Shown here: positions 7,863 to 18,782 of the stretch, piece after piece
Position numbering within the stretch: the stretch's first letter is position 1
Layout of the letters: each line of letters opens with the position of its first letter
Assembly: GCF_028748065.1 (NCBI RefSeq)
Contig: NZ_CP118166.1
Span: 2,185,501-2,249,500, forward strand
Length of the DNA stretch: 64,000 bases
From: Hyphococcus flavus
GTDB lineage: Bacteria > Pseudomonadota > Alphaproteobacteria > Caulobacterales > Parvularculaceae
Direction: 5' to 3'
The notes under the pieces: generated by a model
Told to the model about the DNA's origin: nothing
Databases searched by the model: none
What the model saw: only the letters and a program-made list of their open reading frames with translations
Program-made: the position numbers and the translations under genes

Positions 7863-9641
7863 GTGTTCGGTCGAAAGCAAAAGCGGTTAAAGCCAAGAGC
7901 GTATGTGATAGCTGATACGCGTTCTGTCGAGAGAGATACGGCGGCGCTGCACATAAAGGCGTCCGGCGCGCGTGGCCGTTTCGCCGATCGTGCGCGGGTG
8001 CGCGTGATGATGTGCGCAGTCGTCTTTGTGTTTGTCTTTGGCGCACTCGGCGTAAGGTTGGCTTTTGTCTCTTTCGGCCAGATTGAGACGTCAAGCCTGT
8101 ACGCAGAAGCAACGCATGCGGATGGACCAAGGCCGGAAATCGTTGACCGCAACGGCGCCTTGCTGGCCGCAGACCTGCCTGTCATCGCATTGGAGGTAGC
8201 GGGCCGTGATGTCTGGGATGCAGGCGAGACGGCGCAAAAGCTGGCGAATGTATTGCCGGGCATCGACCCTGTTGAACTCACCTTGAAACTTGAGGAAGGC
8301 CGCTACGAAGAGGTCAAGTCGGATCTTACGCCGACAGAACGAAAAGCGGTTTTCGATCTCGGCTTGCCTGGTGTTCGTTTTGCCGCGCGGGTCGACCGGT
8401 TTTACCCCCAGGCTGATCTTGCCGCGCATGTCATCGGTCATGATGAGCCGGGCAAGGGCGGCGTCATGGGGTTGGAGAAAGCGGCGAACCGTTTTCGCGG
8501 CGATGGTCAACTGCGCGCCTCGATCGACATCCGCGTGCAACAGGCGCTTGAAGACGAACTCTCCAGCACAATGAAAACTTTCCATGCTGAAGCTGCATGG
8601 GGCGCGGTCATGGATGTCGAGACAGGCGAGATCGTGGCGTTGGCGAGCATGCCAGACTTCGATCCGAACGAGCCGGGCGCCGCACCGGACGATTTTCGCC
8701 GCAATCGCGCCACCTATGACAATTATGAGCTTGGCTCGGCGTTCAAGTCATTCACAGCCGCAGCGATTATGGATGCGGGTCTGGCCAGTGAAGCGACGCC
8801 GTACGACGCGCGAGGAACCTATAAAGTCGCCGACCGCATCATCAGGGATTTTCATGGTGAAAACCGCATTCTGACCTTATCGGAAGTTGTGCAGCATTCT
8901 TCAAACATTGGCGCCGCGCGTATGGCGATAGAGTTGGGTTCGAAAGAACAACGGCGTGTTCTGAAAGATCTCGGGTTGTTTGAAGCGCTTCCGATTGAGC
9001 TTAATGAAAACCGCGCGCCGCAACTTCCCGCCCAATGGGGGCCGGTAGAAACGGCGACGATTTCCTATGGTCACGGCATCTCCGTTACCCCGCTGCATCT
9101 TCTGGCGGCTTATTCGGCAGTGGTGAATGGCGGCGTTTATAGAACGCCGTCTTTCCTTGCGGTCGATGAGGCGCCGGAGGGGCGGCGGGTCTTCAAACCG
9201 GAAACGAGCGCCGCGATGCGTCGTGTCTTGCGCCGCGTGATAACGGACGGCACCGCGGAATTCGCCGAAGCGCCCGGCTATTATCCGATTGGTAAAACTG
9301 CCACCGCCGACAAGGTTTCCAAGACTGGCGGTTATGAGAAAGATGCGCGCATCGCGAGTTTTGTCGGTGCGGTTCCCGGTTATGCGCCTCGCTATGCGAT
9401 CCTGATTACGTTTGATAATCCGCAAGCGATTGAGGGTACCTATGGCTATGCGACGGCCGGGTGGAATGCGGCGCCGGCCTTTTCGCGTTTTGTAGAACGC
9501 GCAGCGCCGCTATTAGGATTGTCGCAAGTGGGCGACACAACAGCGCTGGCCGCGTTCATCACCGGCGAGCCGCCTGCAGACCGGTTTTCGAGACGCCGTC
9601 AGGCGCGTCTTGAGGTTGCTGACGGGGAGCGGGCGCGTTGA
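7863..9641 (+). CDS. ftsI: division-specific peptidoglycan transpeptidase FtsI (PBP3)
   Basis: 592 residues, class B penicillin-binding protein making septal crosslinks. A basic N-terminus and one transmembrane helix (about 45-65) are followed by the pedestal domain (RPEIVDRNGALLAADLP) and the transpeptidase domain. The active serine is in GSAFKSF (SxxK) and the second motif is SSN in HSSNIGAARM. The third motif reads GKTATADK, where the family normally has KTG; the codons are AAA ACT GCC. The start is a GTG with AGGAGG 11 bases upstream. The 3' end overlaps murE (TTGA). Whether the KTA variant alters beta-lactam reactivity is unknown. Confidence 0.93.
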   Translation: MFGRKQKRLKPRAYVIADTRSVERDTAALHIKASGARGRFADRARVRVMMCAVVFVFVFGALGVRLAFVSFGQIETSSLYAEATHADGPRPEIVDRNGALLAADLPVIALEVAGRDVWDAGETAQKLANVLPGIDPVELTLKLEEGRYEEVKSDLTPTERKAVFDLGLPGVRFAARVDRFYPQADLAAHVIGHDEPGKGGVMGLEKAANRFRGDGQLRASIDIRVQQALEDELSSTMKTFHAEAAWGAVMDVETGEIVALASMPDFDPNEPGAAPDDFRRNRATYDNYELGSAFKSFTAAAIMDAGLASEATPYDARGTYKVADRIIRDFHGENRILTLSEVVQHSSNIGAARMAIELGSKEQRRVLKDLGLFEALPIELNENRAPQLPAQWGPVETATISYGHGISVTPLHLLAAYSAVVNGGVYRTPSFLAVDEAPEGRRVFKPETSAAMRRVLRRVITDGTAEFAEAPGYYPIGKTATADKVSKTGGYEKDARIASFVGAVPGYAPRYAILITFDNPQAIEGTYGYATAGWNAAPAFSRFVERAAPLLGLSQVGDTTALAAFITGEPPADRFSRRRQARLEVADGERAR

Positions 9642-11077
9642 AACTGTCTGAACTTTCCGGCGAGACTTTCTCGCCTGACCCCGTCATTGCCGGTCTTACG
9701 GCAGACAGCCGCGCCGTGACGCGCGGCTTTCTGTTTGCCGCGCTGCCTGGCGTCAATTTCGACGGTGCAAAGTTTATTCCGCAAGCAGAAGAAAATGGTG
9801 CTTGCGCGGTGCTTGCACGGCCCGGTGTGGCGTCGAGACTGCCAATAGTTGTCGATACCGAACCGCGAAAGCGCCTTTCACAGATGGCGGCGCGGTTTTA
9901 TCCGCGTCAGCCTCAAACGATCGCCGGCATCACTGGCACTAACGGCAAAACATCGACGGCGCGGTTCACCGCGCAGATCTGGCAGCGTCTTGGCAAGGTC
10001 TCTGGCAGCCTGGGCACGCTCGGAGCGCAGGCCGAAAACTATGATCGAAACCTGATCCACACGACGCCTGATCCAGTTATGCTGCATCAAACGCTGCAAG
10101 AGATGGCGGATGAAGGCGTCACGCATCTCGCCATGGAAGTATCGAGCCATGGTCTGGTTCAGAACCGCGCTGACGGCGTGAAATTCAAAATCGCGGCATT
10201 CACGAATATTACGCAAGACCATCTCGATTATCACGCCAGTTTTAATGAGTACTTCGCTGCAAAGGCGAGGTTGTTTGACGAGCTGGTGAGCGATGAGGGC
10301 GTTGTTGTTGTCAACGCAGACGGCGAGGGCGCGGAAGAGATTGTTAATCTCGTAAAAAAGCGTGGACTGAGGGTTATTACAACCGGCGTAAAGGGAGAGA
10401 GCGTTCAGATCACTGAAGCGGTACCGCAACTGTCCGGGCTCAATCTCTCAATTGTTGTTGATGGGAAAACTTATGTCGTTACAACGCCTTTGATTGGCGC
10501 GTTTCAGGCGGAGAACGTGGCGCTTGCGGTTGGCGTTGCGATGGCGTCTGGCGCCGGAGCGGGTGATATAATTCCGCTGCTTGAATATATCACTGGCGCG
10601 CCCGGACGGATGCAGATGGTTTCGAGCATCAACGGGGCGGGGGTTTATGTTGACTATGCCCATACGCCTGATGCCGTGGCGACAGCGCTGAAAGCAATTC
10701 GGCCACACGCCAAAGGCCGCGTCGTAACCATCATTGGGGCCGGCGGCGACCGGGACAAAGCCAAACGTCCGCTCATGGGGGCGGCGGCATTCGAAAACGC
10801 AGATACAGTGATTGTTACCGATGACAATCCACGGAACGAAGGTCCTGCGGCAATCCGCAAACAAGTCATGGAAGGTTGTCCTGACGCGCAGGAAATAGGC
10901 GACAGGGAAGAAGCCATCGCGGCGGGGGTCGCGATGCTCAAAGACGGCGACGTGCTGCTGATTTTGGGGAAAGGGCATGAAACCGGACAGGTGGTGGGTG
11001 ATAAAATTTTGCCGTTCGACGACGCGGAAGTTGCTTCCCGCGCGATTGCGAACCGCATGAAGGAGCTCGGGCGATGA
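9638..11077 (+). CDS. murE: UDP-MurNAc-L-Ala-D-Glu:meso-diaminopimelate ligase
   Basis: 479 residues, Mur ligase that adds meso-diaminopimelate to the peptidoglycan precursor in the cytosol. The ATP loop is GITGTNGKTSTAR (about residue 100), the middle domain contains TTPDPVMLHQTLQ and EVSSHGL, and the C-terminal domain has DNPRNE (about 395), the motif that selects meso-DAP over lysine. GKGHETGQ is near the end. The start is a TTG overlapping the ftsI stop, so translation is probably coupled. It overlaps murF by 4 bases. Confidence 0.95.
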   Translation: MKLSELSGETFSPDPVIAGLTADSRAVTRGFLFAALPGVNFDGAKFIPQAEENGACAVLARPGVASRLPIVVDTEPRKRLSQMAARFYPRQPQTIAGITGTNGKTSTARFTAQIWQRLGKVSGSLGTLGAQAENYDRNLIHTTPDPVMLHQTLQEMADEGVTHLAMEVSSHGLVQNRADGVKFKIAAFTNITQDHLDYHASFNEYFAAKARLFDELVSDEGVVVVNADGEGAEEIVNLVKKRGLRVITTGVKGESVQITEAVPQLSGLNLSIVVDGKTYVVTTPLIGAFQAENVALAVGVAMASGAGAGDIIPLLEYITGAPGRMQMVSSINGAGVYVDYAHTPDAVATALKAIRPHAKGRVVTIIGAGGDRDKAKRPLMGAAAFENADTVIVTDDNPRNEGPAAIRKQVMEGCPDAQEIGDREEAIAAGVAMLKDGDVLLILGKGHETGQVVGDKILPFDDAEVASRAIANRMKELGR

Positions 11078-12534
11078 CAACTGCACTTGAAAAATTATGG
11101 ACGGCTTATGAAGCGGCGGCAGCGACCGGCGGCGCCCTCTGTTCGCGTGGCGGCGACCCTAAGCGCTGGGATGCTGAAGAATGGTCTGCAGGCGGGATAT
11201 CGATTGATACGCGCACGCTAAAACCAGGTGATATTTTCGTGGCGCTACGCGATGCTCGTGATGGACATGAGTTTTTGCAATACGCGTTTGACGCTGGCGC
11301 GGCAGCGGCGCTGGTGGCGAAGGCGCCGGAAAATGCGCCTGAAGGAGCGCCATTGCTTGTTGTCGGCGACACGCTGGAGGGGTTGCGCGATCTCGCCAAA
11401 GCCGCGCGCATACGCAACTTCGGTAAGCGTATTGCTGTCACGGGGAGCGCCGGAAAAACCAGCACCAAGGAAATATTGCGAGCGATCCTCTCGAGCGCCG
11501 GCGTCGTCCATGCGGCGGATAAAAGCTTTAACAATCATTGGGGCGTGCCGTTAACGCTGGCGAAGTTGCCAATGCGCTGCGACTTTGGCGTTTTTGAAAT
11601 CGGTATGAATCATCCAGGCGAAATAACGCCGCTGACCGGGCTTGTGCGTCCGCACGCTGCGATCGTCACGACGGTTGCTGCGGCGCATCTTGAGTTTTTC
11701 AAGTCAGTTGAGGAAATCGCTGAAGCCAAGGCGGAAATTTTTTCTGGTCTTGCGCCCGGCGGCGTCGCCGTTCTGCCGTTCGACAACGATTTTTTTCCGT
11801 TGTTGAAAAAACGGGCGGAAGAAGCTGGCGCTGCTTCTTTTGTATCCTTCGGAGAAAAAGACGGCGCCGATTTTCAGTTGCTCAATTATCAGGCGGATGG
11901 CGCTGGCGCGCAATTGAAAGCGAAAATCAAAGACAAAATCTACGAATTTCCCTCCGGCATACCGGGGCGGCATCAAGCGACAAACATGCTGGCAGCGCTC
12001 GCCGCCGCCGACGCCGTGGGCGCACCGCTGGAGCCTGCTATCCGGGCGCTTGCCGATATTTCGCCAACCGAAGGGCGCGGCGCGCGCGCGCAAATCATTG
12101 TTGATGGCGGCGAGGCGACGCTCATTGATGAAAGCTATAATGCTAACCCGGCGTCCATGTCGGCGGCGATCGGCCTTCTCGGCGCCAGCGAGCTTGAAGC
12201 CGGAGGCCGCCGCATCGCCGTACTCGGCGAGATGCTGGAACTCGGGCCGGACGCGCCGCAGCTTCATGCCGCTCTTGCCGAAGCGTTAGTTGCGGCGAAG
12301 GTTGACCGGGTCTACGCAGCGGGCCAGTTGATGCGTCATCTCTGGGATCAATTGCCGCCGAACATGCGCGGGCTTCACGCCGGCGACGCCGTCGGTCTCG
12401 TCGGTCCGGTACTCGATATGGTTGCGCCGGGCGATATTGTCATGGTCAAGGGATCGAACGCCTCTAAAGTAAGTGCTGTCGCGCGCGCGCTGAAAGACAG
12501 CGGTAAAAAAGAAAACATAGAAGGCCGGGCCTGA
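11074..12534 (+). CDS. murF: UDP-MurNAc-tripeptide:D-Ala-D-Ala ligase
   Basis: 486 residues, last cytosolic peptide ligase of peptidoglycan synthesis, adding D-alanyl-D-alanine. The ATP loop [10 protein letters not shown] (about 125), the middle-domain [11 protein letters not shown] and the [12 protein letters not shown] segment with the DESYNANP motif (about 350) are diagnostic of MurF. The start ATG overlaps the murE stop (ATGA) and the stop shares one base with the mraY start (TGATG), indicating coupled translation. Length is slightly above the usual 450-470. Confidence 0.95.
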   Translation: MTTALEKLWTAYEAAAATGGALCSRGGDPKRWDAEEWSAGGISIDTRTLKPGDIFVALRDARDGHEFLQYAFDAGAAAALVAKAPENAPEGAPLLVVGDTLEGLRDLAKAARIRNFGKRIAVTGSAGKTSTKEILRAILSSAGVVHAADKSFNNHWGVPLTLAKLPMRCDFGVFEIGMNHPGEITPLTGLVRPHAAIVTTVAAAHLEFFKSVEEIAEAKAEIFSGLAPGGVAVLPFDNDFFPLLKKRAEEAGAASFVSFGEKDGADFQLLNYQADGAGAQLKAKIKDKIYEFPSGIPGRHQATNMLAALAAADAVGAPLEPAIRALADISPTEGRGARAQIIVDGGEATLIDESYNANPASMSAAIGLLGASELEAGGRRIAVLGEMLELGPDAPQLHAALAEALVAAKVDRVYAAGQLMRHLWDQLPPNMRGLHAGDAVGLVGPVLDMVAPGDIVMVKGSNASKVSAVARALKDSGKKENIEGRA

Positions 12535-13667
12535 TGCTTTATCACTTGCTGACCCCTTACGCGGATCAGTTCCAACTGTTCAACGTGTTTCGCTACCTGA
12601 CGTTTCGTACAGGCGGTGCGATCATGACGGCGCTGCTGATTGCGTTTTTACTGGGCCCGTCGCTTATCCGATGGATGCGCCGCAAGCAGGGTCGCGGTCA
12701 GCCGATCCGCGAGGACGGCCCTCAAAATCATATCATCGAAAAAGCCGGCACGCCGACCATGGGCGGCGTCTTGATCCTGTTGTCGCTGGTGGTTGCGACT
12801 TTTTTATGGGCGCGGCTCGACAATATTTATGTGTGGATCGTCATGGGCGTGACGCTTGCCTTTGGCGCGCTTGGGTTCATCGACGACTATCTGAAAGTCA
12901 CCAAACAGAACGCCAGCGGCGTTGTTGGCAGTCTGAAACTTGCCGTCCAGTTTGCCGTGGCGCTGACCGCCGGCTGGTTCTGCATGGATGCGCTCAGCGC
13001 TGCGCCGGATGCGCCGGCGGGTCTCGCCACCGCAGTGCCGGTGCCGTTTGTGCCGCTCGATATTTTCCAGAACTGGTTCAATGCGCCGGGCGTGCCGCTG
13101 GGACTCCTGATCATTCCCTTTGCGGCGTTTGTGATTGTCGGCGCGTCGAACACAGTGAACCTGACTGACGGATTGGACGGCCTCGCTACGGTGCCGGTGA
13201 TGATCGCGGCTGGCACGTATGCGCTTATCGTCTACCTTGTCGGCAACATCATTTATGCCGACTATCTTGGCGTGCCTTATGTGCCGGGTGCGGGCGAGCT
13301 TGCGGTCATTTGCGGCGCTATTATCGGGGCGGGGCTCGGCTTTCTCTGGTACAACGCCCCGCCGGCGGCGATTTTTATGGGCGACACCGGCTCGCTGGCA
13401 CTAGGCGGCGCCATCGGAGCGATCGCTGTTGCCTCAAAACATGAAATCGTGCTCGCGATTGTCGGGGGTCTCTTCGTGCTCGAAGGTCTTTCGGTGATGA
13501 TCCAGATCGCTTCGTTCAAACTGACGGGCAAGCGCGTCTTTCGCATGGCGCCGATCCATCACCACTTCGAACATCTCGGCTGGAAAGAGTCGACCATTGT
13601 CATCCGCTTCTGGATCATAGCCATGGTGCTGGCGATGATCGGTCTTGCAACGTTAAAACTGCGATAG
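12534..13667 (+). CDS. mraY: phospho-N-acetylmuramoyl-pentapeptide transferase
   Basis: 377 residues, polytopic inner-membrane enzyme that transfers phospho-MurNAc-pentapeptide to undecaprenyl phosphate to make lipid I. About ten hydrophobic helices are visible. Catalytic and metal-binding motifs include [19 protein letters not shown] (Asp-Asp pair), [22 protein letters not shown] and [10 protein letters not shown] segment at about 145-180 ([20 protein letters not shown]) lengthens one periplasmic loop compared with E. coli MraY. It is flanked by murF (1-base overlap) and murD (7-base gap). Confidence 0.96.
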   Translation: MLYHLLTPYADQFQLFNVFRYLTFRTGGAIMTALLIAFLLGPSLIRWMRRKQGRGQPIREDGPQNHIIEKAGTPTMGGVLILLSLVVATFLWARLDNIYVWIVMGVTLAFGALGFIDDYLKVTKQNASGVVGSLKLAVQFAVALTAGWFCMDALSAAPDAPAGLATAVPVPFVPLDIFQNWFNAPGVPLGLLIIPFAAFVIVGASNTVNLTDGLDGLATVPVMIAAGTYALIVYLVGNIIYADYLGVPYVPGAGELAVICGAIIGAGLGFLWYNAPPAAIFMGDTGSLALGGAIGAIAVASKHEIVLAIVGGLFVLEGLSVMIQIASFKLTGKRVFRMAPIHHHFEHLGWKESTIVIRFWIIAMVLAMIGLATLKLR

Positions 13668-13674
13668 GGTATTC

Positions 13675-15087
13675 ATGATCCTTATCCCTGACGTAAAACG
13701 AAAGAATGTCGGCGTCTTCGGTCTCGGCGTGTCAGGCATCGCGACCTGTGAGGCGCTGGTCGCCTCTGGCGCGCGCGTTTATTCTTTCGATGAAAATCGT
13801 GAGGCGCGGGACAAGACATCGGATACAGAATACCGCTGCGAGCATCCGAAAAACTGGCCCTGGAAAGAGATGGACTTTCTGGTTGTCTCACCAGGCGTGC
13901 CGCTGACCCATCCAAAGCCGCATACAATCGTCCGCAAGGCGCGGATGGAAAACGTGCCGGTGATTGGCGATACCGAACTCTTTGCGCGAGCGCTTAACAA
14001 GCTCGACAAGCGCGCGCGACCGCGCATTGTGGGTGTTACTGGCTCTAACGGAAAATCGACAACGACAGCCCTGATCGGCCATATTTTGAAACAGGCGGGC
14101 GAGGACGTTTATGTAGGCGGCAATATCGGCGAGGCGGTGTTGTCGCTACCGGCGTTTGCGAGCGATGCGATTTACGTGCTGGAGCTTTCGTCGTTTCAGC
14201 TCGATTTGACGGAAACTTTGCGTCTTGATGCTGCGGTGTTCCTGAATTTGTCGCCTGACCATATCGAACGTCATGGCGATGTTGCGGGATACCTCAGATC
14301 GAAAAAGCGCATCTTTACAAACCAGACCAAAGAAGACCTTGCTGTCATCGGCGTCGACGATGATTACGCACAGAGCGTGTGCACCGAACTGATGGCGCGC
14401 GATGCGGCTGAAGTGCTGCCTGTTTCTTCAGGCAGCGCATTAGGCCGCGGCGTTTATGCGCTTGACGGCAAGTTTTATTGCAACCTCGACGGAAAAACTT
14501 TGCTCGCCGGCGATCTGGAGAACGCACGCAGCTTGCGCGGCCCGCACAACTGGCAGAACGCCGCCGCCGCCATTGCGGTTTGTGAGAAATTTGGCGTGCC
14601 GCCGGCGCTGGCCGTTAAATCGGCGCAGCGGTTTGAGGGGCTTTCCCATCGGCTCGAAGATGTCGGCCGCAACGGCAAGGTGCTCTATATAAACGACTCA
14701 AAGGCCACGAACGCTGACGCCACAGCGCGGGCGCTCGCTGCATTTGACAATATTTTCTGGATCGCCGGCGGCAAACCCAAGGAGGGTGGCGTTGAAAGTT
14801 TGAAACCGATGATGGATCGCGTGCATAGCGTCTACCTCATCGGCGAGGCGGCGGCGCAGTTCGAGGAACAATTGCGAGGCTCAGTCCATTGCGTTCTGTG
14901 CGGCGATCTTGAAAAAGCTGTCGCGGCGGCAAGTGCGGATGCGCTGAAATCCGACAAGGCAAACCCTGTCGTTTTATTGTCGCCGGCATGTGCTTCCTAT
15001 GATCAGTTCAAAAGCTTTGTTGAACGCGGCGACAAGTTTCGCGATCTCGTCGCTGATCTGTCGTCGACAAATGGAGAGGCGGCATGA
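13675..15087 (+). CDS. murD: UDP-MurNAc-L-alanine:D-glutamate ligase
   Basis: 470 residues, cytosolic Mur ligase adding D-glutamate. The N-terminal Rossmann-type fold starts with NVGVFGLGVSGIA, the ATP loop is GVTGSNGKSTTTALIG (about 120-135), then LELSSFQLD, LNLSPDHIERHG and NDSKATNADAT, all MurD hallmarks. IAGGKPKEGG and LLSPACASYDQF are in the C-terminal domain. It overlaps ftsW by 4 bases (ATGA). Nothing unusual in length or motifs. Confidence 0.96.
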   Translation: MILIPDVKRKNVGVFGLGVSGIATCEALVASGARVYSFDENREARDKTSDTEYRCEHPKNWPWKEMDFLVVSPGVPLTHPKPHTIVRKARMENVPVIGDTELFARALNKLDKRARPRIVGVTGSNGKSTTTALIGHILKQAGEDVYVGGNIGEAVLSLPAFASDAIYVLELSSFQLDLTETLRLDAAVFLNLSPDHIERHGDVAGYLRSKKRIFTNQTKEDLAVIGVDDDYAQSVCTELMARDAAEVLPVSSGSALGRGVYALDGKFYCNLDGKTLLAGDLENARSLRGPHNWQNAAAAIAVCEKFGVPPALAVKSAQRFEGLSHRLEDVGRNGKVLYINDSKATNADATARALAAFDNIFWIAGGKPKEGGVESLKPMMDRVHSVYLIGEAAAQFEEQLRGSVHCVLCGDLEKAVAAASADALKSDKANPVVLLSPACASYDQFKSFVERGDKFRDLVADLSSTNGEAA

Positions 15088-16220
15088 GGCAGCTTTCCCG
15101 GCTTGATGATTCTCCCTTTGCGCGGCTGTGGTGGTCTATCGATCGTCCGAGCCTCGCCATCCTGTCGCTCATCATCGTTATTGGTTTCGTGGTGCTGATG
15201 GCGGCGGGGCCATCGGCTGCGTCGCGTATTGGCGGCGTCAGCGAATTTCATTTTTCTGCGCGGCAGCTTATCTTTCTTGGCCCAACGCTCTTCATGATCA
15301 TGGCGCTGTCATTCCTGACGCCGTTGCAGGCGCGACGATTGGGCGTGATCGTGTTTCTTGCGGCGGTCATCACCATGGTGACGGTTTTGTTGTTCGCCGG
15401 TGAAGTGAACGGCGCCAAACGCTGGTTTTACATCGGCGGGTTTTCGATCCAGCCGTCGGAGTTTGCAAAACCCGGATTCGTCATCGCCGCCGCCTGGATG
15501 CTGGCCGAGGGCGCGCGCGATCCGAAGTTTCCGGGCGGCGCCATTGCAATCGGCCTTTATGCCGTTTTCGCCGTTCTCCTATTAATGCAGCCTGATTTCG
15601 GTCAATGGGCGCTCGTCACTGCTGTTTGGGCGGTAATGTTTTTTGTCGCCGGGTGGAGCTGGTTGTGGATTGCCGGGCTCGGCGTGACAGGGCTTGGCGC
15701 GCTCACCGCCGGTTATTATTTTTCCGATCACGTAGCCGCGCGCGTCGACGGATTTTTGAAGCCCGGTTCCAATGAAACCTATCAGGTGGATCGCTCAGTT
15801 GAGACGCTGGCGAATGGCGGCGTGTTCGGACGCGGCGAAGCGGCTTCCGTAAAGGGCGCGCTGCCGGATGCGCATACGGATTTTATTTTCGCTGTAGCGG
15901 GTGAAGAATTCGGTTTTGCGCTTGCCGTGTTGATCATCCTGTTGTTTGCGATTTTTACCGCGCGCGTCATGGCGGTGGCGGCGGGGCTCAAATCCATGTT
16001 CGCGCAATGCGCGGTGACGGGCCTTGCGGCGCTGATCGGTTTTCAGGCCATCATCAATATCGGCGTCACGCTTCGCGCGTTGCCAGCCAAGGGCATGACG
16101 TTGCCGTTTATTTCCTATGGCGGCTCGTCGCTGTTGGCGACGGGGTTGACGGTCGGGTTGATCTTCGCGCTGACCAGAACGCATCAAGGCGTCTTCCGGC
16201 GCAAGGAAATCATGCCGTGA
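15084..16220 (+). CDS. ftsW: septal peptidoglycan polymerase FtsW
   Basis: 378 residues, SEDS-family glycosyltransferase with about ten membrane helices that polymerises lipid II at the septum with FtsI. Family motifs: GAKRWFYIGGFSIQPSEFAKP, QPDFGQWAL, the long periplasmic loop ending in GEAASVKGALPDAHTDFIFAVAGEE with the catalytic Asp, and GMTLPFISYGGSSLLA. The location between murD and murG separates it from RodA. The gene overlaps murD by 4 bases and its stop overlaps the GTG of murG. Confidence 0.95.
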   Translation: MRQLSRLDDSPFARLWWSIDRPSLAILSLIIVIGFVVLMAAGPSAASRIGGVSEFHFSARQLIFLGPTLFMIMALSFLTPLQARRLGVIVFLAAVITMVTVLLFAGEVNGAKRWFYIGGFSIQPSEFAKPGFVIAAAWMLAEGARDPKFPGGAIAIGLYAVFAVLLLMQPDFGQWALVTAVWAVMFFVAGWSWLWIAGLGVTGLGALTAGYYFSDHVAARVDGFLKPGSNETYQVDRSVETLANGGVFGRGEAASVKGALPDAHTDFIFAVAGEEFGFALAVLIILLFAIFTARVMAVAAGLKSMFAQCAVTGLAALIGFQAIINIGVTLRALPAKGMTLPFISYGGSSLLATGLTVGLIFALTRTHQGVFRRKEIMP

Positions 16221-17305
16221 ATTTTGACGGCCCCATAGCTTTGGCGGCAGGCGGCACCGGCGGACATCTGTTCCCCGCTGAAGCGCTGGCGCAGGAACTC
16301 AACCGGCGCGGCCACAAGGTGTTGCTCGTCACTGATGCGCGCGGGAGCCGGTACGCCGCGAACTTTCCAGCCGATGAGCGGTTTGAAATTTCCGCCGCGA
16401 CGCCGTCCATTGGCGGGCCTGTGGCGAAAGTTACGGCTGCACTTTCCATCGCTGGCGGTTTGTTTACATCGCTGCGCGAGTTCAAAAAAAGAAAGCCGTC
16501 TGCTGCTGTCGGCTTTGGCGGTTATCCTTCGCTGCCCGCCATGAAGGCGGCGGAACTGATGAAAATCCCTTACGGTGTGCACGAACAAAATGGCGTGCTG
16601 GGCCGGGCGAACCGTCTGCTGGTCAAAGGCGCTCACTTTACAGCGCACGCCTTTCCGGTGCTGGAGAAATTACCGGCGGGCGTGCTCACCATGGAAGTCG
16701 GCAATCCCGTGCGCGATGCGGTCGCAGCGCTTGAAGGCGTTGATTACCCATCTCTCGATGGCAAGATCAATGTGCTGATCTTTGGCGGTTCTCAAGGGGC
16801 CAGCATTTTTTCTGAAGCGCCCGTGAAGGCGATTGCAAGCCTGCCGGAAGCATTACGTCAGCGTCTTGTCGTTACGCATCAGGCGCGTGAAAGCGAAATG
16901 GAAAACGTGAAAGCAGCATATGACAAGGCTGGCGTGAAATCCGACGTTGCGCCGTTCTTTGCTGACTTGCCGCAACGCATGGCGGCGGCGCATCTTGTGT
17001 TATCCCGCGCCGGAGCCTCAACAGTGACGGAACTCGCCGCCATCGGCCGCCCATCGATCCTGGTGCCGCTTGGCATCGCCATGGACGATCACCAGACCGG
17101 TAACGCGCGGACTTTAAAAGACAAAAATGCGGCCGTGATTTTGCCGGAAAAAGAGATTAACGAGTATGAATTGACCGGCCTTCTGGAGGCGTTGCTGACA
17201 AATCCGCAGAGGCTGAAATCCATGGCCGCCGCCGCCAAGGGCGCGGTCAAATCCGGCGCGGCCGCGCGGCTCGCCGATCTCGTAGAAAATATCGTCGCGC
17301 AATAA
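16217..17305 (+). CDS. murG: UDP-GlcNAc:undecaprenyl-PP-MurNAc-pentapeptide transferase
   Basis: 362 residues, peripheral inner-membrane glycosyltransferase that converts lipid I to lipid II. The N-terminal [14 protein letters not shown] is the glycine-rich substrate loop, [11 protein letters not shown] and [12 protein letters not shown] follow, and the C-terminal nucleotide-sugar site has [27 protein letters not shown] and DDHQTGNA. I place the start at the GTG at 16217, which overlaps the ftsW stop (GTGA); the longer open frame back to 16007 lies inside ftsW. It is followed by murC after 25 bases. Confidence 0.95.
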   Translation: MNFDGPIALAAGGTGGHLFPAEALAQELNRRGHKVLLVTDARGSRYAANFPADERFEISAATPSIGGPVAKVTAALSIAGGLFTSLREFKKRKPSAAVGFGGYPSLPAMKAAELMKIPYGVHEQNGVLGRANRLLVKGAHFTAHAFPVLEKLPAGVLTMEVGNPVRDAVAALEGVDYPSLDGKINVLIFGGSQGASIFSEAPVKAIASLPEALRQRLVVTHQARESEMENVKAAYDKAGVKSDVAPFFADLPQRMAAAHLVLSRAGASTVTELAAIGRPSILVPLGIAMDDHQTGNARTLKDKNAAVILPEKEINEYELTGLLEALLTNPQRLKSMAAAAKGAVKSGAAARLADLVENIVAQ

Positions 17306-17330
17306 TACGCGACACGAAGTAAAGCGTAAT

Positions 17331-18779
17331 ATGACGAATAAAGACCAATATTCAAAAATCGATCCGCCTAAAATCAAGGTGCGGCTGCCCTTCGGCGCCG
17401 GCGTCGTGCATTTTGTCGGCATCGGCGGGATTGGCATGAGCGGCATCGCCGATGTGATGCGCAATCTCGGCTATGATGTGCGCGGGTCCGATGTGGCCGA
17501 CGGGCCGAACGTGCAGCGTTTACGCGACAAGGGCGTGCCCATCGTCATCGGCCATAAACCGGAAAATGTCGACGGCGCCGATGCGGTGATCATCTCAACG
17601 GCGATCAAGCGCGACAATCCTGAGGTTGCTGCTGCGCGCGCGCGCCACATTCCCGTGGTGAAACGCGCCGACATGCTCGCGGAGCTGATGCGCCTCAAAT
17701 GGACCGTTTCCGTCGCGGGCACCCACGGGAAAACGACGACGACAACCATGGTCGCGGCGCTGCTCGACGAAGCCAATCTCGACCCGACAGTGATTAATGG
17801 CGGCGTCATCAACGCTTACGGCGCCAATGCGCGCATCGGTGAGGGCGACTGGATGGTGGTCGAGGCGGACGAAAGCGACGGCACGTTCATCCGCTTGCCG
17901 ACAACGGTTGCGATCGTCACCAATATCGACCCTGAGCATCTCGATCACTGGGGCGGATTTGAAAACCTGCGCAACGCGTTTGACATCTTTATCGAGAACA
18001 CGCCGTTTTACGGTTTCGGCGTCGTCTGTCTCGATCATCCGGAGGTGCAGGCGCTGGTGGGCCGCGTCACCGACCGGCGGCTTATTACATACGGCGTCAA
18101 TCCGCAGGCGGATGTCCGCGCGGCGAATATCCGGTTTGAGGACGGGACTTCCGTTTACGACATTATTTTCCGCGAGCGCGGGACCGAGATCGGGCGCATC
18201 GATAACGTCAAACTGCCGATGCCGGGCGCACATAATGTGTTGAACTCACTACCCGCCGCCATTGTCGCCAAGCGACTCGGCGCCAGCAACGAACAGATCA
18301 AATCGGGCTTTGCGAAATTCGCCGGCGTCAAGCGGCGGTTCTCGCCAGCGGGCGAGTGGAAAGGCGTCACCATCATCGACGATTACGGCCATCACCCGGC
18401 GGAGATCGCGGCGGTGCTGCGCGCCGCGCGCAACATTGCGTCAGGCAAGGTCATCGCGGTGGTGCAGCCGCACCGATACTCGCGTTTGCAGAACCTGTTC
18501 GATGAATTCTGCGCCTGCCTCAATGAAGCGGACGTGGCGTTGATCACCGATGTCTATGCGGCCGGCGAAACTCCACTTGAAGGCTATGACAGAGATAGTC
18601 TCGTCGCAGGCCTTGAAAGCCATGGCCACCGCGATGCGAGCGCGCTGAAAAGTTTCGACGATCTGCCGCGCGTGATCGCCGAAACGGCGGAGCCGGGCGA
18701 TTATGTTATTTGCCTCGGCGCCGGCGACATCACCAAACATGCGAATGCGCTGGCGGGTGCGCTGGAGAAGATTGGGTAA
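17331..18779 (+). CDS. murC: UDP-MurNAc:L-alanine ligase
   Basis: 482 residues, cytosolic Mur ligase adding the first amino acid of the stem peptide. N-terminal [16 protein letters not shown] binds the UDP-sugar, the ATP loop is [11 protein letters not shown] (about 125), and [23 protein letters not shown] and [12 protein letters not shown] follow. [11 protein letters not shown] and LGAGDIT are in the C-terminal domain. All key motifs are intact. An unrelated exported protein starts 3 bases after its stop. Confidence 0.96.
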   Translation: MTNKDQYSKIDPPKIKVRLPFGAGVVHFVGIGGIGMSGIADVMRNLGYDVRGSDVADGPNVQRLRDKGVPIVIGHKPENVDGADAVIISTAIKRDNPEVAAARARHIPVVKRADMLAELMRLKWTVSVAGTHGKTTTTTMVAALLDEANLDPTVINGGVINAYGANARIGEGDWMVVEADESDGTFIRLPTTVAIVTNIDPEHLDHWGGFENLRNAFDIFIENTPFYGFGVVCLDHPEVQALVGRVTDRRLITYGVNPQADVRAANIRFEDGTSVYDIIFRERGTEIGRIDNVKLPMPGAHNVLNSLPAAIVAKRLGASNEQIKSGFAKFAGVKRRFSPAGEWKGVTIIDDYGHHPAEIAAVLRAARNIASGKVIAVVQPHRYSRLQNLFDEFCACLNEADVALITDVYAAGETPLEGYDRDSLVAGLESHGHRDASALKSFDDLPRVIAETAEPGDYVICLGAGDITKHANALAGALEKIG

Positions 18780-18782
18780 AGT

